Assembly (NCBI RefSeq): GCF_026001925.1 | Contig: NZ_AP021869.1 | Span: forward strand, 2,531,402 to 2,595,401 | DNA length: 64,000 nt | Direction: 5' to 3' | Origin: Vibrio gangliei | GTDB taxonomy: Bacteria > Pseudomonadota > Gammaproteobacteria > Enterobacterales > Vibrionaceae | Shown here: positions 35,100-44,194 of the stretch, in pieces | How the letters are laid out: each line of letters starts with the position of its first letter | Numbering within the stretch: the stretch's first letter is position 1 | Notes under the pieces: generated by a model | Database searches by the model: none | What the model was told of the DNA's origin: nothing | The model's input: only the letters and a program-made list of their open reading frames with translations | Program-made: the position numbers and the translations under genes

Positions 35100-36482
35100 A
35101 TGAGCAATGAAAGAATCGATGTCAAAGTCATCGACCCTAAAACCAACCGAGATGCGAACGGTAAAATTTACGTTCGTAAAAGCCAAGGTACTTTTCAAAA
35201 GCTACGCCGTTATGGTGGCTGGTTTCTTATACTGCTGTTTATTGCTCTGCCTTGGATCACTTACCAAGACCGCCAGGCCATTTTGTTTGATCTCGCTAAG
35301 CAACAATTTTTCTTCTTTGGTGCTAGCTTCTTTCCGCAAGATCTCACTTTATTAGCGTTAATTTTTGTCATTGCTGCTTTTGGCTTGTTCTTCTTAACTA
35401 CTTTTTTAGGTCGAGTTTGGTGTGGCTATTTGTGCCCACAAACCGTTTGGACCTTTATCTTTATCTGGTTCGAAGAAAAGCTCGAAGGCCCCGCCAATAA
35501 ACGCCGCAAGCAAGATAACAGCAAATACACTGGTAACCTTATGGCGAGAAAAGCCATCAAACACATTGCTTGGTGGGTGATTTCTATTTTTACCGGTTTA
35601 GTGTTTGTCGGATACTTCATTCCTGTACGTGAACTTTTTACTGAATTTTTCACTTTTGAATTGGGCTTTTGGCCTGCTTTTTGGGTGTGGTTCTTTGCCG
35701 CTTGTACTTATGGCAATGCGGGATGGATGCGTTCCATTATGTGTTTGCACATGTGCCCTTACGCACGTTTTCAATCGGCAATGTTCGATAAAGACACCTA
35801 CATTGTTGGCTATGATGTAAAACGCGGTGAGCCACGTGGCCCTCGTTCACGTAAAGCGGAAAAACCGGCCCACCTTGGAGATTGCATTGATTGTAACTTA
35901 TGCGTGCAAGTGTGCCCAACCGGGATAGATATCCGAAATGGGCTGCAATATGAATGCATAAACTGTGGCGCTTGTATCGATGCTTGTGATGAAACCATGG
36001 ATAAAATGGGCTACCCACGCGGCCTCATCAGTTACACCACAGAACACAAATTGGCGGGCAACAAGACCAAAGTCATGCGCCCTAAACTACTGGGTTATGG
36101 CGCCGCTTTAATCTTGATTGTTGGCCTGTTCATCACCCAAGTTGCTGGGGTTGATCCAGCCAATATGAGCGTACTGCGCGATCGCAATCAAATGTATCGA
36201 GTGGATAATCAAGGTTGGATTGAAAACACCTACACCTTAAAAGTGATGAACAAAACCCAACAAACTCAGCAATACCACATTGATGTGAAAGGCTTAACCG
36301 ATGTGAAATGGTACGGTAGCCAAACCATTAGCGTACCTGCAGGGCAACTCATTAGTCAGCCTATCAGCCTCGCGGTTAGCCCTGGGGAGTTAACCTCGCC
36401 GATTGTCAAATTTGAGTTTATACTCACCGACAATGATGGCTTTACCTTAGCGGTTGAAAGTCGCTTTATCAAAAAGCTCTAA
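35100..36482 (+). CDS. ccoG: Cytochrome cbb3 oxidase accessory protein CcoG (RdxA/FixG)
   Basis: Membrane ferredoxin-like protein that reduces copper for assembly of the cbb3-type oxidase. 460 residues from the ATG at 35100, which has AAGGAAG upstream; a start 27 bp earlier is less likely. Several membrane segments are present (about 35-55, 80-105, 155-180, 190-210, 335-355). Two 4Fe-4S clusters are shown by CIDCNLCVQVCPTGIDI and CINCGACIDACDE near 260-300. A C-terminal immunoglobulin-like domain follows. No cco structural genes are in the window. Confidence 0.95.
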   Translation: MSNERIDVKVIDPKTNRDANGKIYVRKSQGTFQKLRRYGGWFLILLFIALPWITYQDRQAILFDLAKQQFFFFGASFFPQDLTLLALIFVIAAFGLFFLTTFLGRVWCGYLCPQTVWTFIFIWFEEKLEGPANKRRKQDNSKYTGNLMARKAIKHIAWWVISIFTGLVFVGYFIPVRELFTEFFTFELGFWPAFWVWFFAACTYGNAGWMRSIMCLHMCPYARFQSAMFDKDTYIVGYDVKRGEPRGPRSRKAEKPAHLGDCIDCNLCVQVCPTGIDIRNGLQYECINCGACIDACDETMDKMGYPRGLISYTTEHKLAGNKTKVMRPKLLGYGAALILIVGLFITQVAGVDPANMSVLRDRNQMYRVDNQGWIENTYTLKVMNKTQQTQQYHIDVKGLTDVKWYGSQTISVPAGQLISQPISLAVSPGELTSPIVKFEFILTDNDGFTLAVESRFIKKL

Positions 36483-36501
36483 TTGAGAAACTTAATTAAG
36501 G

Positions 36502-36526
36502 AAAGGCTGAGTAATTGGCCTTTTTT
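36502..36526 (+). terminator. Terminator-like hairpin between ccoG and srkA
   Basis: AAAGGC (36502-36507), 10-nt loop, GCCTTT (36518-36523), then TTTATT. It lies only 9 bp before the srkA start and may attenuate readthrough. Confidence 0.5.
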
Positions 36527-36534
36527 ATTATTCT

Positions 36535-37536
36535 ATGAATCATCCTGACTCAGCTGAACTCGCGTTTAATTTTGATGGACTGACTCCCGACTTTATGTGG
36601 TATGCCTTGGAAAGTATTGGCATTCGCACAGAATCGGGCTTATTAGCGCTCAATAGCTATGAGAACCGCGTGTATCAATTTGTCGATGAAGACAAAAAAC
36701 GCTATGTGGTCAAATTCTACCGCCCACAACGTTGGAGCCAAGAACAAATTCTTGAAGAACATCAATTTACCCAAGAATTACTCGAACAAGATATTCCCGT
36801 TGCGCCACCGTGTGTGATCAATGGTTCTACCTTGCACCATTATCAAGGTTACCTATTCGCCTTATTTGATAGTGTCGGCGGGCGACAATTTGAAGTGGAT
36901 AATCTCGATCAACTGGAATGGGTTGGCCGATTTATGGGACGCATTCACCAAGTGGGTCAATCGAAACCTTTTACTCATCGCCCAAGCATGGGATTGGAAG
37001 AGTATTTATACCAACCAAGGCAAATCCTGCAACAGTCGAGTTTTATTCCTAGCTACTTAGAAAATAGCTTTTTTAGCGATCTCGATAGCTTGATAGGGCA
37101 AATTGAGCAACATTGGTTTACACCTTCATCGCAAATTCGATTGCATGGTGATTGTCATCCCGGCAATATCTTATGGCGCGATGGGCCGATGTTTGTTGAT
37201 TTGGATGACGCGCGTAATGGCCCGGCAGTACAAGATTTATGGATGCTGCTCAGTGGTGAGCGTCAAGATCAACTCATGCAGCTCGACATTATTTTGGAAG
37301 CCTACTCCGAATATTGCGAATTTGATCATAACCAATTGAAACTGATCGAGCCTTTACGTGGTCTCAGAATGGTGCACTACATGGCTTGGCTGGCAAAACG
37401 TTGGCATGATCCGGCGTTTCCAATTGCATTTCCTTGGTTTAACGATGCAAAATACTGGGAAAACCAAGTGCTCAGTTTTAAAGAACAACTATCTGCGTTA
37501 CAACAACCAGCGCTCACCCTGACCCCTCAATGGTGA
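36535..37536 (+). CDS. srkA: Stress response kinase SrkA (YihE/RdoA)
   Basis: Ser/Thr protein kinase with the aminoglycoside-phosphotransferase fold, linked to Cpx stress control in E. coli. 333 residues (E. coli 328). Conserved LNSYENRVYQF, the ATP-binding RYVVKFYRPQRW, the catalytic loop HGDCHPGNILWRDGP and the metal-binding VDLDDARNGP. No clear ribosome-binding site precedes the ATG. dsbA follows after 52 bp, the same pair as in E. coli, where they form an operon. Confidence 0.95.
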   Translation: MNHPDSAELAFNFDGLTPDFMWYALESIGIRTESGLLALNSYENRVYQFVDEDKKRYVVKFYRPQRWSQEQILEEHQFTQELLEQDIPVAPPCVINGSTLHHYQGYLFALFDSVGGRQFEVDNLDQLEWVGRFMGRIHQVGQSKPFTHRPSMGLEEYLYQPRQILQQSSFIPSYLENSFFSDLDSLIGQIEQHWFTPSSQIRLHGDCHPGNILWRDGPMFVDLDDARNGPAVQDLWMLLSGERQDQLMQLDIILEAYSEYCEFDHNQLKLIEPLRGLRMVHYMAWLAKRWHDPAFPIAFPWFNDAKYWENQVLSFKEQLSALQQPALTLTPQW

Positions 37537-37588
37537 TGATTGAAAACTGGTCGTAACTCACCTGAAATGAAATGGAGTGAATTCAACA

Positions 37589-38188
37589 ATGAAAAAAATT
37601 TTTGCCCTCTGTGCCACACTGCTACTGAGCTTCGCCGCTCACGCAGAACGCTTTCCTGAAGGTGATTACTACAAGGTTCTCGATCTTCCAAAAGCCAGCT
37701 CACCAACCGTGACCGAGTTTTTCTCTTTCTACTGCCCACATTGTCACGCGTTTGAGCCTATGATCGGCGCACTGAAAAAACACCTTGATGGTAACGCTGA
37801 GTTTGAAAAAGTCTCTGTGTCATTTATGGGTGGCAACATGGGTAAACCAATGAGTAAAGCTTATGCCACCATGGTTTCTCTTGGCGTAGAAGACAAAATG
37901 GTGCCGGTGATGTTTGCACGCATTCACGATCAACGTAACCCACCAAAAGACGAAGCTGAATTACGTCAAATCTTCTTAGATCACGGTGTTTCTGCTGAAG
38001 ATTATGATGGTACCTACAACAGCTTTGCGGTTGATTCTATGGTGCGTCGCTTTGATAAGTCATTCCAAGAAGCTGGTCTATCTGGTGTACCAACCGTTGT
38101 GGTCAACAATAAATACGTGGTTGATGCGGGTAAGGTAAAAGACATTAACGAATACTTTGATTTGATTGATTTCTTATTGAAAAAGTAA
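37589..38188 (+). CDS. dsbA: Periplasmic thiol:disulfide oxidoreductase DsbA
   Basis: Introduces disulfides into exported proteins. 199 residues from the ATG at 37589, with GGAG upstream; a GTG 12 bp earlier is unlikely. Signal peptide 1-19 ([16 protein letters not shown]), mature protein starting near Glu20. The active site C49-P-H-C52 sits in a thioredoxin fold with a helical insert, and the cis-proline loop is [10 protein letters not shown]. It follows srkA and is closed by a terminator. Confidence 0.97.
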   Translation: MKKIFALCATLLLSFAAHAERFPEGDYYKVLDLPKASSPTVTEFFSFYCPHCHAFEPMIGALKKHLDGNAEFEKVSVSFMGGNMGKPMSKAYATMVSLGVEDKMVPVMFARIHDQRNPPKDEAELRQIFLDHGVSAEDYDGTYNSFAVDSMVRRFDKSFQEAGLSGVPTVVVNNKYVVDAGKVKDINEYFDLIDFLLKK

Positions 38189-38202
38189 CCCTCTTCTAAT
38201 GC

Positions 38203-38238
38203 AAAACGGGAAGCCTCATTAAGCTTCCCGTTTTTTTA
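38203..38238. terminator. Rho-independent terminator after dsbA
   Basis: AACGGGAAGC (38205-38214) pairs with GCTTCCCGTT (38223-38232), followed by a run of T. A tracts on the other side may also help the convergent acyltransferase gene. Confidence 0.9.
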
Positions 38239-38254
38239 TTGTGCTATTTTTCAT

Positions 38255-39160
38255 CTAATTTTTCACATCTGAAAAGGTTTGATGCTGCTGGTATAGTTCA
38301 TCAAGGTAGGCATCTTTGTCTTTCCAACGACCACTGAGCCAAGACTGAAACTCTCGCTTAAAGGCCGGCTGATTGAAATAATCCCCTTGCGGCACTTGTG
38401 ACATCGGCACCACATCAATCTTCACCACAATCTTAGTCAGCTTTCCTGTCAACATATCGCGAAATGGCGTTTGAATGTTCTCTGGATAGGCTAATGTTAC
38501 ATCCACCACATATTCAAACTGCTCCCCCATCGCCGCTAATGTATAGGCTATGCCGCCCGATTTAGGTGATAACAAGTGCTGATAAGGTGAACGGCGATTC
38601 GCGGCTTTATCATAACTATGACGCGTGCCTTCCACATAGTTCACCACTGTGGTTGGCGTGTACTGAAACTTTTCACATGAACGGCGCGTGGTTTGTAAAT
38701 CTTGGCCTTTTTTCTCTGGGTGTTTTGCCAAATACTCTTTGCTATAGCGACGCATAAACGGCATATCCAGCGCCCAACACCCCATGCCGACAAACGGCAC
38801 AAATAACAATTCATACTTTAAGAAAAATTTCGGCATCGGTATGCGATGACGCAGCACGCTACACAACACCACAATATCCGCCCAGCTTTGATGGTTACAA
38901 ATCACCAAATACCAACCCTTTTGGGTTAATTGCTCACCACCTTCAATCTGCCATTCCACCGGGTTAATCACATTCAAGGTGGCATTATTAATGGTTGCCC
39001 ATATCCACATCATTCGGTTGGCAACAAACGTCATCGCGCGCTTGACCGGAGCAAGAGGCAGTAAACATTTCACCACTGCAGTCAAACAAATGCCTAGTGA
39101 TACTATTGCGGTATTCATGATCACAATAAAGCAACTGATAATAAAACGAATAGCCGTCAC
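38255..39160 (-). CDS. yihG: Acyltransferase of the 1-acylglycerol-3-phosphate type (YihG-like)
   Basis: 301 residues from a GTG at 39160, chosen because AAGGGTGAG lies 6 bp before it; an ATG at 39199 would add 13 residues. N-terminal membrane segments (about 5-45), then the PlsC acyltransferase motifs: CNHQSWADIVVL (motif I, NHxxxxD), the FLKYELLFVPFVG block, and NYVEGTRHS (motif III). Strong similarity to E. coli YihG, an inner-membrane enzyme that affects phospholipid acyl chains. Convergent with dsbA. Confidence 0.9.
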   Translation of the reverse strand: MTAIRFIISCFIVIMNTAIVSLGICLTAVVKCLLPLAPVKRAMTFVANRMMWIWATINNATLNVINPVEWQIEGGEQLTQKGWYLVICNHQSWADIVVLCSVLRHRIPMPKFFLKYELLFVPFVGMGCWALDMPFMRRYSKEYLAKHPEKKGQDLQTTRRSCEKFQYTPTTVVNYVEGTRHSYDKAANRRSPYQHLLSPKSGGIAYTLAAMGEQFEYVVDVTLAYPENIQTPFRDMLTGKLTKIVVKIDVVPMSQVPQGDYFNQPAFKREFQSWLSGRWKDKDAYLDELYQQHQTFSDVKN

Positions 39161-39255
39161 AACATTCTCACCCTTATAGACGCAGAAAAAACACGGCATT
39201 ATATACTTTTATCGCCCATTGTTGAGTGTATTTCATCTACGCTTGATCCAGATCG

Positions 39256-40779
39256 CTATACCGCTTGCGCTGTCAATTGCTTGAGTAAGCGGTCCATATT
39301 TCGATAACCCAATGCTTCGGCCAAATGCGCTTTTTGAATGGTGTCAGATTGTGATAAATCTGCAATGGTGCGCGCTACTTTTAAAATGCGATGATACGCC
39401 CGTACTGATAAACCTAATTGATGCAAAGCATGTTCTAAAAATTCCGCATCGGGCTTAGATAATACACAAACGGTCTCGATTTCACGGCTATTAAGCAGAG
39501 CATTAACTTTGCCGCTGCGCTTGAGCATCACTTGTCTGGCTTGCCACACTCGCTGTTTCACCACTTGAGTCGGCTCTCCTCGATCACCACCTTGCGATAA
39601 TGTGCCTTTCGGCAAAGCTGGAATTTCTATCGACATATCAAATCGATCCAGTAATGGGCCTGATAAGCGGCTTAAATAACGTAAAATCATTTGTGGATTG
39701 GCGCGAGTTTGCGAGCCTTCATAATAACCGGTAGGGCTTGGATTTAGCGCACCGACTAATTGAAAGCGAGCCGGAAAGCGCGTTTTACCAGCCGCGCGCG
39801 ATATGATAATTTCGCCCGATTCTAATGGCTCACGTAATGAATCAAGAACTTTGCGATCAAATTCAGGCATCTCATCTAAGAACAATAAGCCATTGTGCGC
39901 CAGTGATATTTCACCCGGCCTTGGAATCGAACCACCGCCCACCAATGCCGCCATTGAACTGGAGTGATGAGGAGCGCGAAACGGACGATTCTTCCAATTA
40001 TGATGATTGATTTCCACATCGGTGAGAGACGCAACCGAGGCACTTTCTAGCGCTTCATCGTCATTCATTTCAGGTAATAAATCACACAAACGCGATGCCA
40101 ACATGGTTTTCCCCGTTCCCGGCGGGCCTAAAAATAACAAGTTATGTGAACCGGCGGCGGCGATTTCTAACGCACGCTTTCCTTGCTGCTGGCCAATAAT
40201 ATCTTGCAGATCGCGTTCATTATTTGGCTCTGTTAGTGCATCAGGCGAGGTAAATAACCCCATGGTTTGCTGACCACATAAATCCGCGCATACTTCCAAT
40301 AAGGCCGCGGCTGATTTATGCAAACCTTGCCCCACCAACGCCGCTTGATCACCATTATCATTGGGCACGACTAAACTGCGTTCAATTTTCAAACACGCTA
40401 AGGCTGCCGGAAGCACACCTTTCACTTTGCGTAATTCGCCCGATAACGCCAACTCTCCGACAAATTCATGACTATCGAGTTTATTGATCGCAATTTGTTG
40501 TGACGCCGCTAAAATCCCCAAAGCAATAGGCAAATCAAAACGTCCACCTTCTTTGGGCAGATCCGCCGGCGCTAAATTGACGGTGATACGTTTGGCGGGG
40601 AACTCAAAATTGGAATTAAGAATGGCGCTGCGCACTCGATCTTTGGATTCTTTGACCGTGGTTTCTGGCAACCCCACCAGCGAAAAACCGGGCATGCCGT
40701 TGCTTATGTGGACTTCGACAGTGACTTCTGGCGCTTCTACCCCAACACAAGCGCGACTGTGTATGATTGCTAACTCCAT
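39256..40779 (-). CDS. comM: ComM / YifB AAA+ helicase
   Basis: 507 residues. An N-terminal Lon-protease-like substrate domain (about 1-175) is followed by a magnesium-chelatase type AAA+ ATPase with Walker A GPPGTGKTML, the FRAPHHSSS and LFLDEMPEFDRKVLDSLREP segments, and a C-terminal Mg-chelatase domain. In Vibrio cholerae ComM drives branch migration during integration of transforming DNA. Located upstream of ilv on the opposite strand. Confidence 0.96.
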   Translation of the reverse strand: MELAIIHSRACVGVEAPEVTVEVHISNGMPGFSLVGLPETTVKESKDRVRSAILNSNFEFPAKRITVNLAPADLPKEGGRFDLPIALGILAASQQIAINKLDSHEFVGELALSGELRKVKGVLPAALACLKIERSLVVPNDNGDQAALVGQGLHKSAAALLEVCADLCGQQTMGLFTSPDALTEPNNERDLQDIIGQQQGKRALEIAAAGSHNLLFLGPPGTGKTMLASRLCDLLPEMNDDEALESASVASLTDVEINHHNWKNRPFRAPHHSSSMAALVGGGSIPRPGEISLAHNGLLFLDEMPEFDRKVLDSLREPLESGEIIISRAAGKTRFPARFQLVGALNPSPTGYYEGSQTRANPQMILRYLSRLSGPLLDRFDMSIEIPALPKGTLSQGGDRGEPTQVVKQRVWQARQVMLKRSGKVNALLNSREIETVCVLSKPDAEFLEHALHQLGLSVRAYHRILKVARTIADLSQSDTIQKAHLAEALGYRNMDRLLKQLTAQAV

Positions 40780-40942
40780 TTTATCTATCCTTTAGTGATT
40801 CATTTCAATCTATCACTTCCTATATACAAACTTTGCGCTTAGCTTGTCGGTGAAAAAAGTGTGAGTTTTTGCTTGTAATCTGAACAGTCTTTGTGATACC
40901 ACTAACAGTAGGAACTGAGTTACACCTTCAAATGGAATTGAA

Positions 40943-41032
40943 ATGAACTTTATCGCTCGTATTCGTACTCTGATTATTCTCCTTGTCGTGGTCATTATTC
41001 AGTCCGCGCGGGGATTAGTGAGCGAAAAGTAA
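40943..41032 (+). CDS. ilvL: ilv operon leader peptide
   Basis: 29-residue frame, ATG 40943 to TAA 41032. It reads MNFIARIRTLIILLVVVIIQ and continues to SEK; 14 of 29 residues are Ile, Leu or Val, the regulatory amino acids. It lies just before the attenuator hairpin and 219 bp before ilvG. Stalling at the Ile/Leu/Val codons when any of these charged tRNAs is scarce favours the antiterminator and operon expression, as in E. coli ilvGMEDA. Confidence 0.93.
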   Translation: MNFIARIRTLIILLVVVIIQSARGLVSEK

Positions 41033-41046
41033 CACCAGACACTATT

Positions 41047-41079
41047 AAGCCCCCGCACTTTAAGTCGGGGGCTTTTTTT
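41047..41079 (+). terminator. ilv attenuator terminator
   Basis: AAGCCCCCG (41047-41055) pairs with CGGGGGCTT (41066-41074), followed by T to 41079. An alternative antiterminator is visible: GCGGGG (41008-41013) can pair with CCCCGC (41051-41056), and TAGTG (41016-41020) with CACTA (41040-41044). The two structures exclude each other, as required for attenuation. Confidence 0.93.
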
Positions 41080-41087
41080 ATCCATTT

Positions 41088-41144
41088 TTAAAATCCGAGA
41101 CACAGCTTAAAATCCGAAACACACTTTAAAACCAAATACACACT
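41088..41144 (+). repeat. Three tandem 19-bp imperfect repeats before ilvG
   Basis: Copies at 41088-41106, 41107-41125 and 41126-41144, all starting TTAAAA and containing ACAC near the end. Copies 1 and 2 differ at 3 positions, copies 2 and 3 at 4. Located between the attenuator and ilvG. Confidence 0.85.
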
Positions 41145-41251
41145 TATGGCCATGACAGAATAATAAAATAGACAGCCAGTAGCAGGACAAGGAAGAGAGC
41201 CATGCAAACAGCACCACAGAAACATTCGACCCGCGCGCAGGAGGCACACCA

Positions 41252-42898
41252 ATGACAGGAGCAGAATTGGTAGTCAGCGCACTACAACAAGAAGGCATCA
41301 AAACCGTATTTGGTTACCCAGGCGGTGCCATCATGCCAATCTACGATGCGCTTTATGATGGCGGCGTAGAGCATATTTTATGTCGACACGAGCAAGGTGC
41401 GGCAATGGCGGCTATCGGTATGGCACGTTCCACTCAAGATGTGGCGGTGTGCATGGCAACATCAGGTCCAGGTGCAACTAACTTAGTCACTGGCCTTGCC
41501 GATGCATTAATGGATTCCATTCCTATTGTTGCCATCACCGGACAAGTCGCCAGTAGCCACATAGGTACCGATGCGTTTCAGGAAATGGATGTGATTGGCA
41601 TGTCGCTTTCTTGTTGTAAACACAGCTACCTAGTCACTGACGTTAACGAACTTGCCCCAACCCTTTCTGAAGCTTTTGAACTTGCGAAATCTGGTCGTCC
41701 TGGCCCAGTATTGGTTGATATAGCCAAAGATGTGCAACTGGCCCAAGCGCCGACCAAAATCTTACCGGAATTCACGCCACCGGCACTGCCAATTGCGAGC
41801 AAAAACGCCATTACCCAAGCACAACAAGTCTTAGCCAAAAGCCGCAAGCCAGTATTGTACGTTGGCGGAGGGGTGCAACTAGCCAAAGCGACCGAGACGG
41901 TACGTGAGTTTTTAAATCTGAACCCAATTCCTGCGGTCAGCACCTTGAAAGGCTTAGGGACGATTGAGCGTCATTACCCACACTACCTCGGCATGTTAGG
42001 CATGCACGGCACTAAAGCCGCTAACCTAGTGGTACAAGAGTGTGATTTGTTGATTGTGGTTGGTGCGCGTTTTGATGACCGAGTAACCGGCAAGCTAGAT
42101 ACCTTTGCCCCACACGCCAAAGTTATCCATCTTGATATTGATGCCGCCGAATTCAACAAATTACGCCATGCTCATGCGCCATTACGTGGTGATTTGAATG
42201 TCCTGCTGCCACAACTGGAAGTCAGCAACGATGTGTCGGAGTGGACCGAACACTGCGATCGCCTAAGAAAGAAATTCAAATGGCGTTATGATCACCCTGG
42301 CGATTTGATCTACGCACCTAAGCTATTAAAACAGCTAAGCGATATGATGCCAGACAGTTCCATGGTATCGACCGACGTAGGACAACACCAAATGTGGGCC
42401 GCGCAGCATATTCAACCTCGCGCGCCACAAAACTACATCACTTCTGCCGGTCTTGGCACCATGGGCTTTGGTTTGCCTGCCGCGATGGGGGCGAAAGTCG
42501 CTCGTCCGCAAGATGAATCTATTCTGATCACTGGCGATGGTTCATTTATGATGAACATTCAAGAACTTGGCACCTTAAAACGTCGCCAAATTCCAGTCAA
42601 AATGGTGCTACTCAACAACCAACGTTTAGGCATGGTGCGTCAATGGCAATCGCTGTTTTTTGATGGCCGCCACAGTGAAACCATCCTAGATGACAACCCT
42701 GATTTCATCATGCTAGCCAAAGCCTTTGATATTCCGGGCAAAACCATTACTCGTAAAGAGGAAGTCGAGCCGGCACTAAAAGAAATGCTCGCCAGTGAAA
42801 CCTCTTACTTACTGCACGTACTGATTTCAGAAGAAGAAAATGTTTGGCCATTAGTGCCACCGGGCGCAGCAAACCAAGATATGTTGGAGAATACCTAA
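41252..42898 (+). CDS. ilvG: Acetolactate synthase II large subunit
   Basis: Thiamine-diphosphate enzyme for the first common step of branched-chain amino acid synthesis. 548 residues, intact (the E. coli K-12 copy is frameshifted). Conserved [14 protein letters not shown] near residue 25 with the catalytic Glu in [11 protein letters not shown], and the ThDP-Mg motif starting GDGSFMMN near 431. The ATG has AGGAGG upstream. It overlaps ilvM by one base (TAATG). Confidence 0.97.
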   Translation: MTGAELVVSALQQEGIKTVFGYPGGAIMPIYDALYDGGVEHILCRHEQGAAMAAIGMARSTQDVAVCMATSGPGATNLVTGLADALMDSIPIVAITGQVASSHIGTDAFQEMDVIGMSLSCCKHSYLVTDVNELAPTLSEAFELAKSGRPGPVLVDIAKDVQLAQAPTKILPEFTPPALPIASKNAITQAQQVLAKSRKPVLYVGGGVQLAKATETVREFLNLNPIPAVSTLKGLGTIERHYPHYLGMLGMHGTKAANLVVQECDLLIVVGARFDDRVTGKLDTFAPHAKVIHLDIDAAEFNKLRHAHAPLRGDLNVLLPQLEVSNDVSEWTEHCDRLRKKFKWRYDHPGDLIYAPKLLKQLSDMMPDSSMVSTDVGQHQMWAAQHIQPRAPQNYITSAGLGTMGFGLPAAMGAKVARPQDESILITGDGSFMMNIQELGTLKRRQIPVKMVLLNNQRLGMVRQWQSLFFDGRHSETILDDNPDFIMLAKAFDIPGKTITRKEEVEPALKEMLASETSYLLHVLISEEENVWPLVPPGAANQDMLENT

Positions 42899-43152
42899 TG
42901 GACAGATATCAATTAAATATAAAAGCCGACGACAAGCCAGTATTACTTGAACGAGTGTTGCGCGTGATTCGACATCGTGGTTTTATAATCCGACAAGTGA
43001 TCGCCACCGTAAACCACGAAAGTAATATCGCTAGCGTCGAGATCATTGTCGACAGCAGCCGCCCAATCTCAATCCTGATCAATCAAATTGAGAAATTGTG
43101 GGACATTCGCACCGTTGAGACCGAACTGCTGCAAACACATCTATCAGAATAA
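42898..43152 (+). CDS. ilvM: Acetolactate synthase II small subunit
   Basis: 84 residues forming one ACT-like domain (YQLNIKADDKPVLLERVLRV). Regulatory subunit of the IlvG enzyme; the short single-domain form is typical of the valine-resistant isozyme II. The ATG shares its first base with the ilvG stop, so synthesis is coupled. Confidence 0.95.
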   Translation: MDRYQLNIKADDKPVLLERVLRVIRHRGFIIRQVIATVNHESNIASVEIIVDSSRPISILINQIEKLWDIRTVETELLQTHLSE

Positions 43153-43172
43153 AAAATTAAAGGAATAATACT

Positions 43173-44111
43173 ATGGCTACGAATACTGCTGATTTCATTT
43201 GGTTCAATGGCGAAATGGTGCCTTGGGCGGACGCTAACGTTCACGTACTCACTCATGCCATGCACTATGGTACTTCTGTTTTTGAAGGTATCCGTTGCTA
43301 CAACACCCCAAATGGTCCAATTGTATTTCGCCATAAAGAGCACATGCAGCGCTTAGAAGATTCCGCCAAGATTTATCGTTTTCCTATTCCTTATTCTGTT
43401 GAAGAAATGATGGAAGCGTGTCGTGAAACGCTACGTGCCAACAAACTCGATTCGGCTTACATTCGCCCACTGGGTTTTGTCGGCAACGTTGGTTTGGGTG
43501 TTTGCCCTCCGACTGACACTAAAATGGAGCTCATCATCGCTGCTTTCCCTTGGGGGGCTTACCTAGGTGAAGAAGCGCTAGCCAATGGTGTGGATGCCAT
43601 GATTTCTAGCTGGAATCGCGCCGCACCCAATACTATTCCAACCGCGGCCAAAGCGGGTGGTAACTACTTATCATCATTATTGGTGGGTGGTGAAGCTCGC
43701 CGTCATGGTTACGATGAAGGTATTGCACTAAGCGTAAATGGTTATATTTCAGAAGGCGCGGGCGAAAATATCTTTGTGGTGAAAAATGGCAAAATCATTA
43801 CGCCACCTGCTACCAGCTCAATTTTACCGGGAATTACTCGTGATTCTATAGTCACTCTCGCCAAAGATTTAGGCTACGAGATTGAAGAAGCAAATATTGC
43901 TCGTGAAGCGCTTTACCTTGCCGATGAAATCTTCATGACAGGCACAGCCGCGGAAATTGTACCGGTACGCAGCGTCGATCAAATTACGGTTGGTGCCGGC
44001 AAACGCGGCCCAATCACAGAGAAAATTCAATCCACCTTCTTTGGCCTATTTAACGGCACCACTGAAGACAAATGGGGCTGGCTCGATCCTGTCTACCCAC
44101 AAGGTAAATAG
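43173..44111 (+). CDS. ilvE: Branched-chain amino acid aminotransferase
   Basis: PLP class IV aminotransferase for the last step to Ile, Val and Leu. 312 residues (E. coli 309). The PLP lysine is K160 in PTAAKAGGNYLSS; other motifs are HYGTSVFEGIRCY and GENIFVVKNG. The last codons and stop are duplicated in frame immediately downstream (44115-44128). Confidence 0.97.
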   Translation: MATNTADFIWFNGEMVPWADANVHVLTHAMHYGTSVFEGIRCYNTPNGPIVFRHKEHMQRLEDSAKIYRFPIPYSVEEMMEACRETLRANKLDSAYIRPLGFVGNVGLGVCPPTDTKMELIIAAFPWGAYLGEEALANGVDAMISSWNRAAPNTIPTAAKAGGNYLSSLLVGGEARRHGYDEGIALSVNGYISEGAGENIFVVKNGKIITPPATSSILPGITRDSIVTLAKDLGYEIEEANIAREALYLADEIFMTGTAAEIVPVRSVDQITVGAGKRGPITEKIQSTFFGLFNGTTEDKWGWLDPVYPQGK

Positions 44112-44128
44112 CATCCACAAGGTAAATA
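44097..44128 (+). repeat. 18-bp tandem duplication across the ilvE stop codon
   Basis: CCACAAGGTAAATA occurs at 44097-44110 and again at 44115-44128. The period is 18 bp, so the second copy stays in the ilvE frame: after the TAG stop comes HPQGK and another stop. Confidence 0.9.
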
Positions 44129-44194
44129 ACGCCCAGTAGATGAACAATTTCTCTGTATTATCAATTTATTAAGATTTAAAAAGGACTTTATATT

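Noticed and set aside
40813..40995. 60-codon minus-strand frame opposite ilvL
   Set aside because: Antisense to the leader peptide and attenuator region, without a start signal.
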